Of a stretch of 64,000 bases of DNA, positions 40,691 to 52,430 are shown in pieces (within the stretch, counting starts at the first letter, position 1; each line of letters starts with the position of its first letter). This DNA is from Aradus depressus (lineage: Eukaryota > Arthropoda > Insecta > Hemiptera > Aradidae), in assembly GCA_963662175.1 (NCBI GenBank), contig OY759225.1, forward strand, positions 11,091,601-11,155,600. The letters run 5' to 3'. The position numbers and the translations under genes were made by a program. The notes below the pieces were generated by a model. It was not told the origin of the DNA, searched no databases, and saw only the letters and a list, made by a program, of their open reading frames with translations.

Positions 40691-40942
40691 GTCATATCGC
40701 CTACTACCAGAGCGCTCTTTCATCGCTTTGGTGGACATGAGCCCGACTCTACTGTGGGAGTCCTAAATTTTGCCTACCCTAAATTTTTATTCACCTAGGG
40801 TAGGGGTCTTTAACGAGTATCTGACATCGTACAGGCTCGGGATCATCGCTTAACGTCCCATCCGAAGGACGGCGTGCTTAAGTTTATTTTACTTCCCAGA
40901 TAAAATAAACTTGCACGCATACCACTGAGCTACTGGCGCTCT
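40687..40942 (-). mobile_element. SINE-1, internally deleted
   Basis: Body and head ends are present (complement of GAGCGCCAGTAGCTCAGTGG), but about 45 bp spanning box B are missing between AAACT and TGCACGCATA. The tail is lost into (TA)n. Confidence 0.88.
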
Positions 40943-41059
40943 CTTCTATTTGTTATCCGTTTGGGATTGGGATGAATCTAATTCGCAAAATTCAGTTTTT
41001 TTCGTTCTGACTGTGTTTATATACTCTATTAGTGATAATTATCACTAATCGATTATAAT

Positions 41060-41210
41060 CGAATACGACACAAGAAGGATTCAGAAGCTATTATGTATTT
41101 AGTTATTGCCCAAACAATCGATTGGTTTTGAAGGAAGAGCGAAAATATTATTGATTATTTCGTGCTGGGGAGGTACATAATCGGTGATTCACTGACGATT
41201 TTTTTTTTTA
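41060..41210 (-). repeat. Repeat R2 terminus
   Basis: AAGGATTCAGAAGCTATTAT, GATTATTTCGTGCTGGGGAG and GGTGATTCACTGACGATT. Confidence 0.72.
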
Positions 41211-41557
41211 GAAAATAACTATACTTTTAACTTATGAATAATAACTATAATTAGTGTCTATTTAAACTAATCAGGTTTCATCCCCTCACTCGCTTCCGAC
41301 CCACTTCTCCCTCCATCTACCCTCCCCATAAAGTCTGCCCGCCTCCCCCTCATTGAGAAGCAGACCCTGGACCCTAGGGGGTCATCCTGATGAGCTCATG
41401 AATGCATAAGCCCGTGAATGAGGACCTGAAAAGGTCACTAGGTAAACATTATAGAAAGACCTACGTCAAAGACCTATTTTTATACAAGCCTTTCAAGTCA
41501 AAATCTGTGTAAAATGCAATTCAGTGACACGACAGTGTGTTGCAGGTCAGCTTGCAA
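41211..41557. other. Spacer, no gene seen
   Basis: A C-rich stretch (41280-41370) without frame, then unremarkable DNA up to the Helitron. Confidence 0.5.
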
Positions 41558-42081
41558 TCATATATATAAAGCTGAAAATGTCTGTGCGTTATACCGCTAT
41601 AACTCACGAACGGCTTGATGGATTTGATTAATGTTTTTTAAAATTTGTTCGTCATCGTCTGTGGAAGGTTATAGGCGTATTAGTACCTCAATATCTGGTC
41701 CATCCCAGCATCCACCCACGCAATCTTTGTAACTCAAAAACCACTGCAATGATTAATGAGGAATCTTTGTGAATATATAAGTTTTATCTAACGGAAGGTT
41801 AAGGTCTATTTTTTAATCAACTCCTGGCCCATCCCAGCATCCACTCACACAATCTTTGTAACTCGAAAACCATTGCAACTATTAATGAGAAATCTTTTTG
41901 AATAAATTAGTTTTAGCTCCAAAGCTAGCGTTACTACAGTTGAAGGACTATAAGCCTTATTCCGTATGAATAATTGAAAATTATAACATCATGAATGTAC
42001 TGTCGAGGAACTGAATAGCCTTATAGGAGATATTGGGAGAAAAGTCAAAGTTCCCCGGGCAACGCCGGGTATTACTGCTAG
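41558..42081 (+). mobile_element. Non-autonomous Helitron, 524 bp
   Basis: Begins TCATATATATAAAGCTG, ends GGGCAACGCCGGGTATTACT then GCTAG, between host A (41557) and T (42082). Colinear with 16509-17193 except for a deletion of about 160 bp after AGTTTTAGCTCCA. Confidence 0.94.
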
Positions 42082-42490
42082 TGGTGCAATAAAAATGAAA
42101 TTTGTTGGACGTAACAGGACTTTCTTATACCGTTTTTTTTACAGATCCCTACTCCTTTCCCTTTCAAATTGAGTTAAAACCTAAAAAAGTACTAGGTTGG
42201 CATCAGCGTTTGTTTCATTGTACAGCAGCAATTTGAGAGGGGAGAAGTGTTCTGTAAAAACATAAAGGGTATAACAAAATCCTGTTGTCACATTACATAT
42301 TTTCATTTTCTAATACCTACACTATAAGGAATCGTGCGAAAATCCGAAATCGAGGTTTGAACGGATTTTCACGTTTCAAGGTCTCCAAAATATGTTTGGA
42401 CCATTTTTGCGGTGATGTCTGTCTGTGGGTGTGTATGTGTCATTGGAAAGTTGTGAGCTCTGTACCACAAAAACAATTGTAGCTATGAAC

Positions 42491-42773
42491 TTTTATTTGT
42501 ATTAGCTAGCCTGCTTTCGAGGTTGTCCTCATCATCAGGCAGCAAGGCAGTAGTAAGATAAATATATATATATATATTTTTTTTTTAATTAACCTAATTA
42601 TATTTATATAATAATAAGGTGACTCATATGGAATAACTTATCTGTCCCCATCCATGAAATTTTAAATTTGGGGAAATATTTTAATTAGGTAAATTAAAAA
42701 AAAAAAATTATTTATCAGACTGTTTGATGATGAGGGCAACCTCGAAAGCCGGCTAGTTAATACAAATAAAAAA
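42491..42773. mobile_element. Element with two inverted hammerhead-like arms
   Basis: A left arm (42491-42543, minus) and right arm (about 42717-42773, plus) are inverted copies bracketing about 175 bp of AT-rich DNA. Each arm carries a hammerhead-like core: left CTGATGA (42532-42538), GAAA (42515-42518); right TTGATGA (42724-42730), a GAGGGCAACCTC hairpin, GAAA (42744-42747), palindrome GCCGGC and UA. It sits in R3. Penelope-like elements are known with terminal repeats in inverted orientation. Confidence 0.65.
42724..42755 (+). ncRNA. Hammerhead-ribozyme-like motif d
   Basis: UUGAUGA (first core C is U), U, a strong GAGG/CCUC stem, GAAA, GCCGGC (self-complementary stem III), UA cleavage-type dinucleotide. 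The mirror copy at 42513-42538 has a correct CUGAUGA but GCAGGC for stem III. Confidence 0.5.
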
Positions 42774-42980
42774 TCTGTGAGAGGTCAGACTACATCTTAT
42801 TTGACAACCTGTGAAATAATCACTTCTCACTACATCAGCCATCTTCATATTATTGAGCTAGCTTAGACCTGATCAGATTTTGGGTGATATCAGACGAAAA
42901 TTGAGCACATTTTACTCCGGGGCCTAAGTACATTTTAAAAGATACCGCTTAGGTTTGTAACCTAATCAAAACTCTTTTCA

Positions 42981-43374
42981 AGTAATTTTCTTATCATATG
43001 ATCTTCGCTTGCCCTCTCACCAACACCTCCCGTGACTCCATTTTCGAAGTTATTGTTGGCAATAATTTACCCTTACCCATTGGTTTGCAACAACTTTTAA
43101 GATATTCTAAATTCCCTCTCATATTTGATGTATTATACAAATGTATTAATAGTAACAATATTTTAATATAGTTTTACATTTTCCTGCTCACTTCTCGACC
43201 CCTGGTTCCTCTCAGATCCCATATGGTACCCCATCACCTCCATAACATGCCCCTTTATTTAACAACCTTTTCTTACAATTTGGAGTCATGGCTGATATGC
43301 TTCGTCCATGAGGCCATTCAAAATAAAATAAAATAAAAAAAAGTAAAAGTCGTAGAAAAAACATACAAGTATAC
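42981..43374. other. Spacer, no gene seen
   Basis: No repeat of this window and no convincing frame. Confidence 0.45.
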
Positions 43375-43785
43375 ATACGTAATGAATGTATTGACATGAA
43401 ATTTCATATGTGAATTCAAAACCCTATCAGGACGACAGCTATTAATTTTCAGCGGAATTTTTCGAAGGGTAGTGAGGGTTGAGAGAAAAGCTCAACTCAA
43501 AAAGTCCCAATAACTGCCGATGTAATGGATGTATCGACATGAAATTTTGTATTTGAATTCAAAACCCCATAAGGGATGGCACCTGAGATGAGGACTTGAC
43601 TCAAATAACGTAATCACTATCAATGTAATTAACGTATAGACATGAAATTTAATATGAGGGTTCATTAGCGATTTTGTAAGTCGAATATTCAGTTTTACTA
43701 CAAACATTAGGTATGAGTCACTTGGCTTGTATTGATAAAGTCATCCTGGGGACGTACATAGAGGGTGATTCACCGACCACTTTTT
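43375..43785 (-). repeat. Repeat R2, near full-length copy with internal duplication
   Basis: TACGTAATGAATGTATTGACATG, CCGATGTAATGGATGTATCG and TCAATGTAATTAACGTATAG are three serial versions of one R2 block. Ends GTGATTCACCGACCACTTTT. Confidence 0.75.
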
Positions 43786-43944
43786 TAAATAAGTTTTTAG
43801 TTAGATAATGCCTGAATTTGGACGAAAACGTGACTTATAAGTATTCAATATAACAATTTTGGAGACCAAGAGGCCGAAGAGTTAACTACTTTATATCAAA
43901 AAACTTTGTTGTTCGAAATATAATATTATATATATATATATGTT

Positions 43945-44600
43945 GGTTAATTCCGATTAATTTCTTGTCCGGATTTATTTCTTCCAGAGGTGTTCTTATT
44001 CTTTGGACACTTACAAGTCCCTTCTTCTGGTCACTATGAACCTAGTTCATAGAGTGCAAAAAAGATTCTCATATAAATACGCTGTTTTCTCTTTCATTTC
44101 CAACCAGAACCAATATTTGACGCAACTGCATCATCATCAGTGGCACATCTATGAATAGATATCAAATATAATTATGGAAAAGTAAATAAAGCATCAGTAT
44201 ATAAACATTTAAAGTCTATGACTTAATATTTCATTTACATAGTGGCTTCTGAAACCTCATACTAAATAATGTGTCGATACATTCATTACATCGGCAGTTA
44301 TTATGGTATTTGAGTCGCGTCCCCGTTCTCTGATAATAAAATAAATAATTTTTCTGGTCTCTCTCTTCCCTACGACCGATTTCGCGAAAAATTCTTAGAA
44401 AAATCAATAGGCATCATCCTTAGCCGGGTTCTGGATACATAGATATAATTTCGTGTAGATACATTCATTCTATCAAGAGTAAGTAATCTAGTTCATAGAG
44501 ACCAGAAGAAGGGACATGTAAGAGTCCTGAAATATTGTCGGAAAAAATAATAAAGAGACACCTCTGGAAGAAATGCCTAAATTAACCAACAATGTAACAT
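43945..44600. mobile_element. Cluster of Penelope-like terminal fragments
   Basis: An inverted pair, 44035-43945 (minus) and 44495-44600 (plus), shares CCAGAAGAAGGGAC.TGTAAG, ACACCTCTGGAAGAAAT and a TTAACCAAC end. The plus copy keeps a hammerhead-like order: CAGAAGA, AGGGAC...GUCCU stem, GAAA (44529-44532), UAUUGUC. Between them lies a third fragment (44180-44060, minus; CTGATGA at 44134-44140) akin to 8885-8965, then an R2 piece (44222-44480). Confidence 0.5.
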
Positions 44601-44625
44601 CCCAGAGAAATTTAAGAAACACATA

Positions 44626-44881
44626 TCGCACCCCCGCTTCAGAAGTGACATAACTCAAAATTCGTCAATTTTTGGTTTATGTCGCAAATGAGGTAAGAAA
44701 AATGATCTCTTTATTCAGGAAAAACGACACTTCTCGGGTTCCAATAGATTAGAAACTAGAAAGAAAAACGTACTAGTCCTCATTACTTCAACATAGTTAT
44801 TTCTAATTACAGTAATTTTTCCATGTCGTTTTACAGGCATTCATGATTTTTGATTTGTGTCACTTCTGAAGCGGGGGTGCG

Positions 44882-44882
<1 letters not shown>
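44626..44882. mobile_element. TA-target MITE, 257 bp
   Basis: TCGCACCCCCGCTTCAGAAG and its exact complement end the element; TIRs are 24 bp or more. TA flanks both sides (44624-44625, 44883-44884). Typical Tc1/mariner-type MITE. Confidence 0.93.
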
Positions 44883-44914
<32 letters not shown>

Positions 44915-45608
44915 AATTTTCTCTAATTTTTTTTCCCTTAAATATAAATCCGTTCCCTGGTGATTACATATTTTAATATTCATATTCCGGAGAGAGATTG
45001 TGGTATGTGCCTTTAGAGACGTGCTGACAGTCTCTTAAGACCTCGGATCTTCAGACGTCTTGGAAGTGTTTAGAAGGTCGTGACAAAAGATTTTCCACCC
45101 CGACGGACCAGAATAGACCACCCGACACCCCCCGCCCCCACTCCCACCCCCTATTGTATCGAATAAATGTTTCTTTTACCAACTTTCCGTTTTATCATCT
45201 TTCTTATTCTTTTTTTTTTTTTCATGGTTAAGGACGTCTGATGAGTGAGCACATTTGTAACGTGGTTTCATCCATTGGATATTTCTAGTTCACAGCCTAT
45301 TATTAATATACTTCTAATAGGTCGTCTCACGTTAGATAAGTAATTTATTATGTTTTATTAGACAACATAAACATTAAAATAATATTACAGGAAATACACT
45401 TCTCAACGATACCCACAAAACGTGTTCTTGTTATAAACTCCCTTCAAAGTTATCCATTTTCGTAGGGTTGCCAATGTCCATATTCTCAACAATATTTATT
45501 AACTCTAATTTTTAATTTGGAGAATTTCAATTTTTAATTTCCTACATTGTTAAAATTATTTACTATGTATCTCAGGTAATACCCGTTACTTACTCCTTCA
45601 TATCTATC
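44883..45608. other. Spacer, no gene seen
   Basis: (TA)n, then a piece of moderate GC (44990-45170) that matches no repeat here, then AT-rich DNA. No frame. Confidence 0.5.
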
Positions 45609-46135
45609 TGTCACAAACACAAAAACCCCTTCCCACCCTACACAATAGCTGAGAAACTGTTCACTATCTGTTATAAACACAAAAACCCCTTCCCACCCTA
45701 CATAATAGCTGAGAAACTGTTCACTATTTGTTATAAACACAAAAACCCCATCCCGTACTACATAATAGAAACTGTTCACTATCTGTTATAAATACAAAAA
45801 CCCCTTCCCACACTACATAATAGCTCAGAAACTGTTCACTATCTGTTATAAACACAAAAACCCCTTCCCACCCTACTTAATAGCTCAGAAACTGTTCAAT
45901 ATCTGTTATAAACCCAAAAACCCCTTCCCATCCTACCTGATAGCTCAGAAACTGTTCACTATCTGTTATAAACTCAAAAAACTCTTCCCACCCTACTTAA
46001 TAGCTCAGAAACTGTTCAATATCTGTTATAAACCCAAAAACCCCTTCCCATCCTACCTGATAGCTCAGAAACTGTTCACTATCTGTTATAAACACAAAAA
46101 CCCCATCCCACCCTACCCGATAGCTCAGGTAATAC
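45609..46135 (+). repeat. 60-bp tandem array, 9 units
   Basis: TGTTATAAACACAAAAACCC starts at 45609 (variant), 45669, 45729, 45784 (unit short by 5), 45844, 45904, 45964, 46024 and 46084. The two pairs 45844-45963 and 45964-46083 are almost alike, a 120-bp higher-order unit. Confidence 0.95.
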
Positions 46136-47599
46136 CCATTACTGTTAAGTTTGGCCATTTTAAAAATCTATTTTAGTGGGGCGTTCTTATAAACAATAAT
46201 ATTATTGTACATTAATTGATCATGTAGCTAAATTATTATTGTAAAATTCAAAAATTCAATTATGTTAAAGCATGAAGAAGATGTATAGAGCTTGCCGTTA
46301 AATATATTCCCTTCCAGTAGGAATACTACTGGATGAAAATCGACTACTGAATTGTTACAATTTGAAACAGGGATGGCGGGGGGGCCCGACGCTATGCTTA
46401 TGGCTGCACCAGAACTGTCCCTTGTCTGCTTTGTAATTTACAACTGAAGAGGCCCAGCCAGTTAAAACCATGGTAAAAGTAAATTAAAACAGTCGGCATC
46501 TAAGTTTAATTAAGAAAGCGGGTCATCCTCTGATATGTGTCCTGATTGGGGCAAGTAATGGCTCCTGTCTTCAAAACTGAAGGAGAATCCTAGAATAGAG
46601 AATACGTGGCTAATTAAATTTCTCATGCCTTCGGTAAAACACTGATTACCACAAGAATATTTTTTGTGAAACTTCTTTAGTGAGCAAACACAGCAACAAA
46701 AAAGTCAACATAAAGGTAATTTTTAATCATTATGCTCCATTCATATTTTCAGATTATTAAAATTCATTGAAATTATTGATTTTTTATTGATTAAATTTTA
46801 ATTATTGATAAAAATGTTACTATTCAAAATTAATTTAATTAACCTCCAAAGCAAAAGGGTTTATAACATCCTTATAAGTTTGAAGCCTTTGTCTGTGTGT
46901 GTGAGTGTGTCTGTCTGTGGCATCGTAGCTCCAAAACGGCTGAACCTATTTCAAAGCGGTTTTTTTCGATTTGCGAGATGTTTCTTAGCCATGAAGATAT
47001 TTATGTTTTATCAGAGCTTGTGTAGGGATCTCGGTCTCTATTATAGCTAGAGACATGGAGTTTGAGCTCAAATTAAGCTCCCCAAAAAAGCTCTCTCCAC
47101 CAAGGTTTCAGTAAAAAAAAGAATGACCAAAAAATGTTTTTCGGGGTTTCTTAAAATTTGTAATTTTATGTTTTTATTCAATTTACATATGTAAAGTTGA
47201 ATGTACACGTGGAGCTATTGGCCAGGTTCTGGACGACCCAGGGAGACAAAAACAACAGCTCAACCTTGTCGAGAATAGCGGCAACATAGTAAAGAAAATC
47301 GTGTAAGTCTTATTCAAAATAATCGTTAGTGAAATTTTTATTATTTATATAAATATTTATTAATTTGTTTATTTAATTCGCATGGTGAATGAAGACACAA
47401 TAAGTTTCACTTCAACCATCCTCTTATGTGGTGAGGCACACTTGCTTTTTACTTTCTCAGCCATATGCTAGGAGAACATTATGTATTCGATCAGTTTGTT
47501 GAGTTTTCGCAAAAATTTCATTTTTTCCGAACCCTTAGTTTCTAAACTGACGTTGTACAGGCTCGGGACTATCCCTTAACGTCCCATCCGACGTGCTCA
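46136..47599. other. Mixed repeats, no gene seen
   Basis: 46250-46345 is the inverse of 36915-37020. 46840-47040 has the CTGTCTGTGGCATCGTAGCT / CAAAACGGCTGAACC wording of common insect repeats. A SINE-1 scrap lies at 47553-47600. 47200-47300 is unassigned. Confidence 0.45.
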
Positions 47600-47765
47600 A
47601 AGTATTAGTGTTTTTGAATCGAGCCCACTCTCTCCATCCCAAACTACTTTTTGCCCGATTTGTCTGAAAAACTTGTTTCGTATTTATGGTATTAATCATA
47701 TACAAAATTTCAGGTCGATACATTCCTTATACCGGGAGTTATCGAAAATTTTGTTGAAAACTGAA
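47600..47765 (+). repeat. Repeat R2 copy
   Basis: GTGTTTTTGAATCGAGCCCA to TACCGGGAGTTATCG. Confidence 0.68.
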
Positions 47766-48249
47766 CATTTTATTCAAAACTTCGCAAAAAGTGAATTATA
47801 AAACAAAAGTATAATTTTTATTTTTCCGTTTTATGTTCGTTTTAAATTCTCTTTCCATTTCAGGAGAAGATGAAGAAGATATTCCGAAAATTTTTAATCG
47901 TAAAAAGATCAATTTTTATGCATTATATTTTCACGAAATAAGAGAATGTATCTACTATATTAGTAAGAATGTCACCATGTATCTCATCCCTAAAAAATGC
48001 CTTATAATTTTCCTGAAAAGTTCCACATACTCTAGTTTTCATCGGAATTTCATGTTTTCCAAACACCTGACCAAAAAAAAAAATAAATTTTAAATGTGTA
48101 TCTGGAACCATAAGGACCACAAATGTAAAATTTAGTATTACTTTTTCGTTTGCGTAAGGAGATTCTTGATTCATATATAATAAATTATTACATCATCATT
48201 TCTCCCATTTTTTTCAAAACTAGAAATATAGAAGTACTCAATAAATATG

Positions 48250-48345
48250 TTCTATAAGAAGATTCTCATTGACAGAAGGAATATATTCCTATAGGAATAT
48301 ATAGGGAAGAAATATATTCCTATAGGAATATATTCCTACTATAGT
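48250..48345. repeat. Palindromic ATATTCCTATAGGAATAT units
   Basis: The palindrome ATATTCCTATAGGAATAT occurs twice (near 48283 and 48313), with a partial third ATATTCCTA following. Confidence 0.85.
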
Positions 48346-48354
48346 TAACGTAAA

Positions 48355-48440
48355 GAACACATGTCTTATAGATACTGATGATGGGAGAACATCCCGAAAC
48401 GTTTATAATAGCTATTTTTTATGAAGGCAAATAATAAATG
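48355..48440 (+). mobile_element. Penelope-like terminal fragment with hammerhead-like motif e
   Basis: CTGATGA (48375-48381), U, GGGA...UCCC hairpin, GAAA (48396-48399), CG, UU. The best-kept core in the window along with motif b. Confidence 0.55.
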
Positions 48441-48554
48441 AAAGTAGTGATTCTGTAATAATTACAATATATAAATTCTGTAAAACTGAAAAGCACGGCC
48501 AAGTTCGTTACAAACGTTTAATACGATAAAAATTGTATTAAACAATTAATTAGC

Positions 48555-48612
48555 AGTTAGTAAACTGGAATTGGTTAGTAAACTGGAATTGGTTAGAAAA
48601 CTGGAACAGTTT
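48555..48612 (+). repeat. 18-bp tandem repeat
   Basis: AGTAAACTGGAATTGGTT in two copies plus a diverged third. Confidence 0.85.
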
Positions 48613-48756
48613 CGAACAAGTAATAACAAACACTAACTTTTTTCACTTTTTTGTTATTATTATCAATTTCCTGAATGTATTTTATCGTTGCTATCTTTTT
48701 TTCGTTATCGTTATAATATTGTATTATTTTTTATTATTTATCTATTTTTTCTTTTA

Positions 48757-49535
48757 TCCATAAAGATGCAACTGTTGCTAGGGTGCAACAACCAGCATCT
48801 ATGTTGGTAGGTATGGATACGTTGGCGTGAATGGCATGTGAGAGGAAGGCCACCCAGTGGTAGGTCCTCGTGACGAAAATTTATATTAATTATAAGGAGA
48901 AGGGAAAAAAAATAAAATAAAAAAATAAATAATTAAAAAAATAAATAAATAAAAAGGAATTGAAAGACAACTTTGATGGAATGGGTAAGAGAGATGATAA
49001 AGGTAAAGGAAAATAATGTAAAAAAAATTTAAAAAAATATATTAAGAGCGAATAGGAATTAAGGTGGCAGTAAGTCGCGGTTCCACCTCCTCTTCAACCT
49101 TCGTGGGGGGTTTTGTGGTAAGTGTTGTGAAGATAAAGTATGTATTTCTGGGTTTGTATGTGTGTAAAGTTTTCTAAAAAAACGTATGTAAGTAGTTTGT
49201 ATTGTGTCGGGTACTGTGTGTATCATAAGATCGTTATGAAGTGTTCTGTTGTTTATGTATGGGGGGCACTGTGTTATCAGTCTGAGGGTTTTTGACTGAA
49301 ATGCCTGAATTCGTTTGATGTTGGATGTTTTTGCTGAACCGTATATCTGTGATCCGTATGTCCATAATGGTCTAAGTAAGTAAGTATAACAGTTCCGTTT
49401 TTGTGTCATGTCTAATTTTGATCGTCTATTTAGAAGTCCGTAGAGTATTTTGAGTAGACGGTTCAGCGTGTTTCGTGTGAGACTTGTGTGAGGATTCCAT
49501 GTCAGTCTTCGATCCAAAGTCAGTCCTAGGTATCT
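48757..49535 (-). mobile_element. Jockey-A LINE 3' part, longest open copy
   Basis: A 152-codon minus-strand frame (49517-49059) spans DRRLTWNPHTSLTRNTLNRL, LRPLWTYGSQIYGSAKTSNI, RIQAFQSKTLRLITQCPPYI, TLHNDLMIHTVPDTIQTTY and RRLKRRWNRDLLPP-stop. It is the RT thumb to the natural C-terminus with one small local scramble (KRNCYTY). The 300-bp 3' UTR ends near 48757. 5'-truncated; not active. Confidence 0.92.
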
Positions 49536-50204
49536 ATCTATATTTTAATCTTTATCTTTGCATATATAAATCACATGTTATTTATTATACATTTAAAAAA
49601 ATTCATATATTAAAATTGATGACGTCATCCGGACGCCCGGACACTGAAAAAGAAAAAAAAGTTATTTTTCGCCAATTTCGACCCTTCAAAACTTCGTCAA
49701 AAATGATTCTTTTTGTCTACTTTTTTTAAAATTTTGTTCAGATCTGAGTTCTCCAGAGATTTTGTTAATGAATAATATACTTTTTTCGATGAGAAAAGTG
49801 GCATTTGGTGTCTCGAGAAAAGTAACACAACAGTGTTTTTCGACATTCGGACTTGGCCAGAGACACTGCCATGTCTCCTGATTATACATACAAATTTTGT
49901 ATTCGACCCCCTCGACTTTTAGATTTTATGATTGTGTGTTTACACTTATGTATATGGAATCCTGAAAAATGTGAGAGTAGGTAATAAAAAAAAATAAATG
50001 AAAAAACTAGGGGAAGTAATTGACCAGTAGGTCCTATGTTGGAGGGTGTCAAATAGAGGTCAGAGGTCGATCAGCTGTCGGGGAAGATAAGACAGAGACA
50101 AATGACCTACATCCAAGATAGTACCCAGGGATCTTTTTCACTTTCCCAGAACCTGTGTGTTTCTTCTTCTTCGTCCTACACTTTAGAGCTGCAGGTATCA
50201 AGAC
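49536..50204. other. Spacer, no gene seen
   Basis: Minor words such as GATGACGTCATC (49619, palindrome). No gene or classed repeat. Confidence 0.5.
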
Positions 50205-51240
50205 ATTTACTCTTATTATATCAATGTTTTATTATAACAGTGTTTTATTATAACAATGTTTTACTATAACGATGGTAATTTAAAACCTTTTCTATTTTTC
50301 TCTTTCTCTTTTTCAGACACTTCTTTTTTTCTTTATTAAAGACATTTCAAGGTATCTGAGGGCACTTTATGTTAGAAAAAAAAAATTTATGTTTTAACAA
50401 AACAGAATGTTCTAAAATGTGTATGGATTTATGTGAAAAATATATTGTACATTAAAAAAATCCTTTTTTATTTTCCAACGACTTAAAGTGTAGAGGGCGC
50501 CGGCAGCTCAATGGTATGCGTGCTTGACTTCTGAGCTCAAGAACGTGGGTTCGTAACCCGACCGAGGCTCTTAAAAACTTAAGCACGCCGTCCTTCGGAT
50601 GGGACGTTAAGCGATGGATCCGAGCGTGAACGATGTCAGGTACTCGTTAAAGACCCCTACCCTAGGCGAATAAAAATTTAGGGTAGGCAAAATTTAGGAC
50701 TCCCACAGTAGAGTCGGGCTCATGTCCACCAGAGTGACGAAAGAGCACTCTGGTGGTAGGCGATATGACCTTGTAGTTAAAGCCCGGGCATGAGTCATAA
50801 AACCTAACCTAACTTTTTTTTTTTTTTTTTTTTTTTTCTTCTCTTGGCCTAACCTAACCTTAAAGGGTACTATATATAATACTATAGTGTAATATATATA
50901 TATATATATATACACAATAGCCTTTGGGCAGTAGGTACCTCAGAAAAGCACTCTTACTGTTATTATAACAATGATTTTGTTATAATAATGTTTTATTATA
51001 ACAATGTTTAATATAATAATGTTTTATTATAACAATGGTTACTTAAGACCTTTTTTATTTTTCTCTTTAAGACACTTCTTGATTTAAAACATTTCAAGAT
51101 ATCTCAGGGCACTTTGAAGTGTACTATATATAATACTATATTGTACTATATACGCCTTTGGGCTATTAGGTACCTCAGTAAAGCACTCTTACTCTTATTA
51201 TAACAATGGTTGTATAAGACCCTCTTTCTTATTATGACAC
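50205..51240 (+). repeat. Degenerate tandem repeat, about 254-bp period, split by a SINE
   Basis: GGTACCTCAG.AAAGCACTCTTACT, runs of TTTTATTATAACAATG, CTTTTTCAGACACTTCT-like and ATTTCAAG.TATCT.AGGGCACTTT words recur at about 50205-50395, 50863-51115 and 51117-51240. The SINE at 50493 lies between units 1 and 2. Confidence 0.8.
50493..50815 (+). mobile_element. SINE-1, near full length
   Basis: Head GAGGGCGCCGGCAGCTCAAT, box B GGTTCGTAACCC, tail ATAAAACCTAACCTAAC followed by a T-run. A 34-bp gap after CGAGGCTCTTA removes the TTTATTTTATCTGG segment. Confidence 0.92.
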
Positions 51241-52430
51241 TTAAGGATACTTCTCTCTCTTTGTTTCTCACACTCTTCAAGACACTTCATAGCTCTTCTC
51301 TCTCGTGTCTTTCTCTCTTTACGACACTTTTCTCTTTCTATTTAGACACTTCTCTTTTCACTCTGAAGGGAGAAAGACTTTAAAACATTTGAACATACTT
51401 TCCTCTTTCTTTCTTTAAGATATGTTTGGACACTTGATAACAAGATACGATTATTAAATATGGCGCCATCCTTACATCGAAAGGAATGTTATCTGCAGAT
51501 TATTTGTTGATGCTCTTTAGCTGGAAAAGTCGGATTCCAAGTTCGTAGCATTCTACCCAATGACGAATCATTCCTACACTTGATCAAAATTAAAATTGTA
51601 CAATTCAGGGCGTTTTTCAATTTCACCCACAAATTTTATATTGAACACATGTTCACCTGCTTTTCAATACGCGACGCAGGAGACTGAAGGGACGGGCGAC
51701 CTTCCTGGCAGGTAGACCGGTAAGATATGCGTCTCCTGGGAGTGGCGTCGTGTGTCTCCCCACCACTCAACATAGGAAGTGACTTCTAAGATACCCTCAA
51801 GATACTTGAGTATCAGTCGCGTCTCTTCGGAATTGCCTAATGTGAGGTTGGCCTAAGGGTGGTGTATCCTAAATCACATTTCTAAATATTCCTTAACTTG
51901 GAATCAACATCTTCACATCCCTCGGTAGCAGGTTGCCCTCCCGGGTGTCTGAAGACTCCTCCAAGGAACAGAAGGCCGCTAACTCACTTGTCGAGGTATC
52001 GCTTCTCAGAATCCACTTAACTTGAGAAAAACAAGAGGAAGGCCCGCTTAATCAAGTTACACCCGAGGGACACTTCCCTCCCCCCTCCCCTACCAAGAAA
52101 TCGAATTCACAAATTGTTTTTGAGACAGCGACACAAAGTTTTAATAGACGTCAGCTCTCTCTGATCAATAATTAAGTCTGAAAGCAACAAAATCTAATCT
52201 AATATTCGCTAAACATGACCAAGTTTAACTGTAAATAATTAAATGTTATTTAAATTGTTCTAATAACCTTCTGAAGTTTTAAATACCTAACAATATTTTA
52301 ACACTGATTATTAATAAAGGCTATTAATAATCCTTTTATGCATTATTCAAAATTTTTGTTTAACAGTAAGAGTTAAGTCAGATGACGTTTTGCTTTTCGA
52401 TAACTAAGGTATGTTTCAGCTATTAAGTTC
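51241..52430. other. Possible single-copy region, no gene seen
   Basis: 51241-51420 is a CTCTTT-rich run with GACACTT repeats. 51460-52110 is GC-richer and shares nothing with other parts of the window, but I find no frame, splice pair or RNA gene. 52130-52430 is AT-rich. Confidence 0.5.

Larger units (their letters stand above)
42295..42980 (+). repeat. Dispersed repeat R3, split copy
   Basis: ACCTACACTATAAGGAATCG to AATTGTAGCTATGAACT (42490), interrupted, then resumes about 42895 (TAAGTACATTTTAAAAGATA, CCGCTTAG). Comparison with 26540-26740 shows the gap is inserted DNA. Confidence 0.75.

Noticed and set aside
41386..41420. Hammerhead core at CTGATGAGCTCATG
   Set aside because: Stem-like GAGCTC is present, but GAAA is absent in the right place.
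45230..45290. Further hammerhead core at CTGATGAGTGAGC
   Set aside because: No stem II hairpin and no GAAA within reach.
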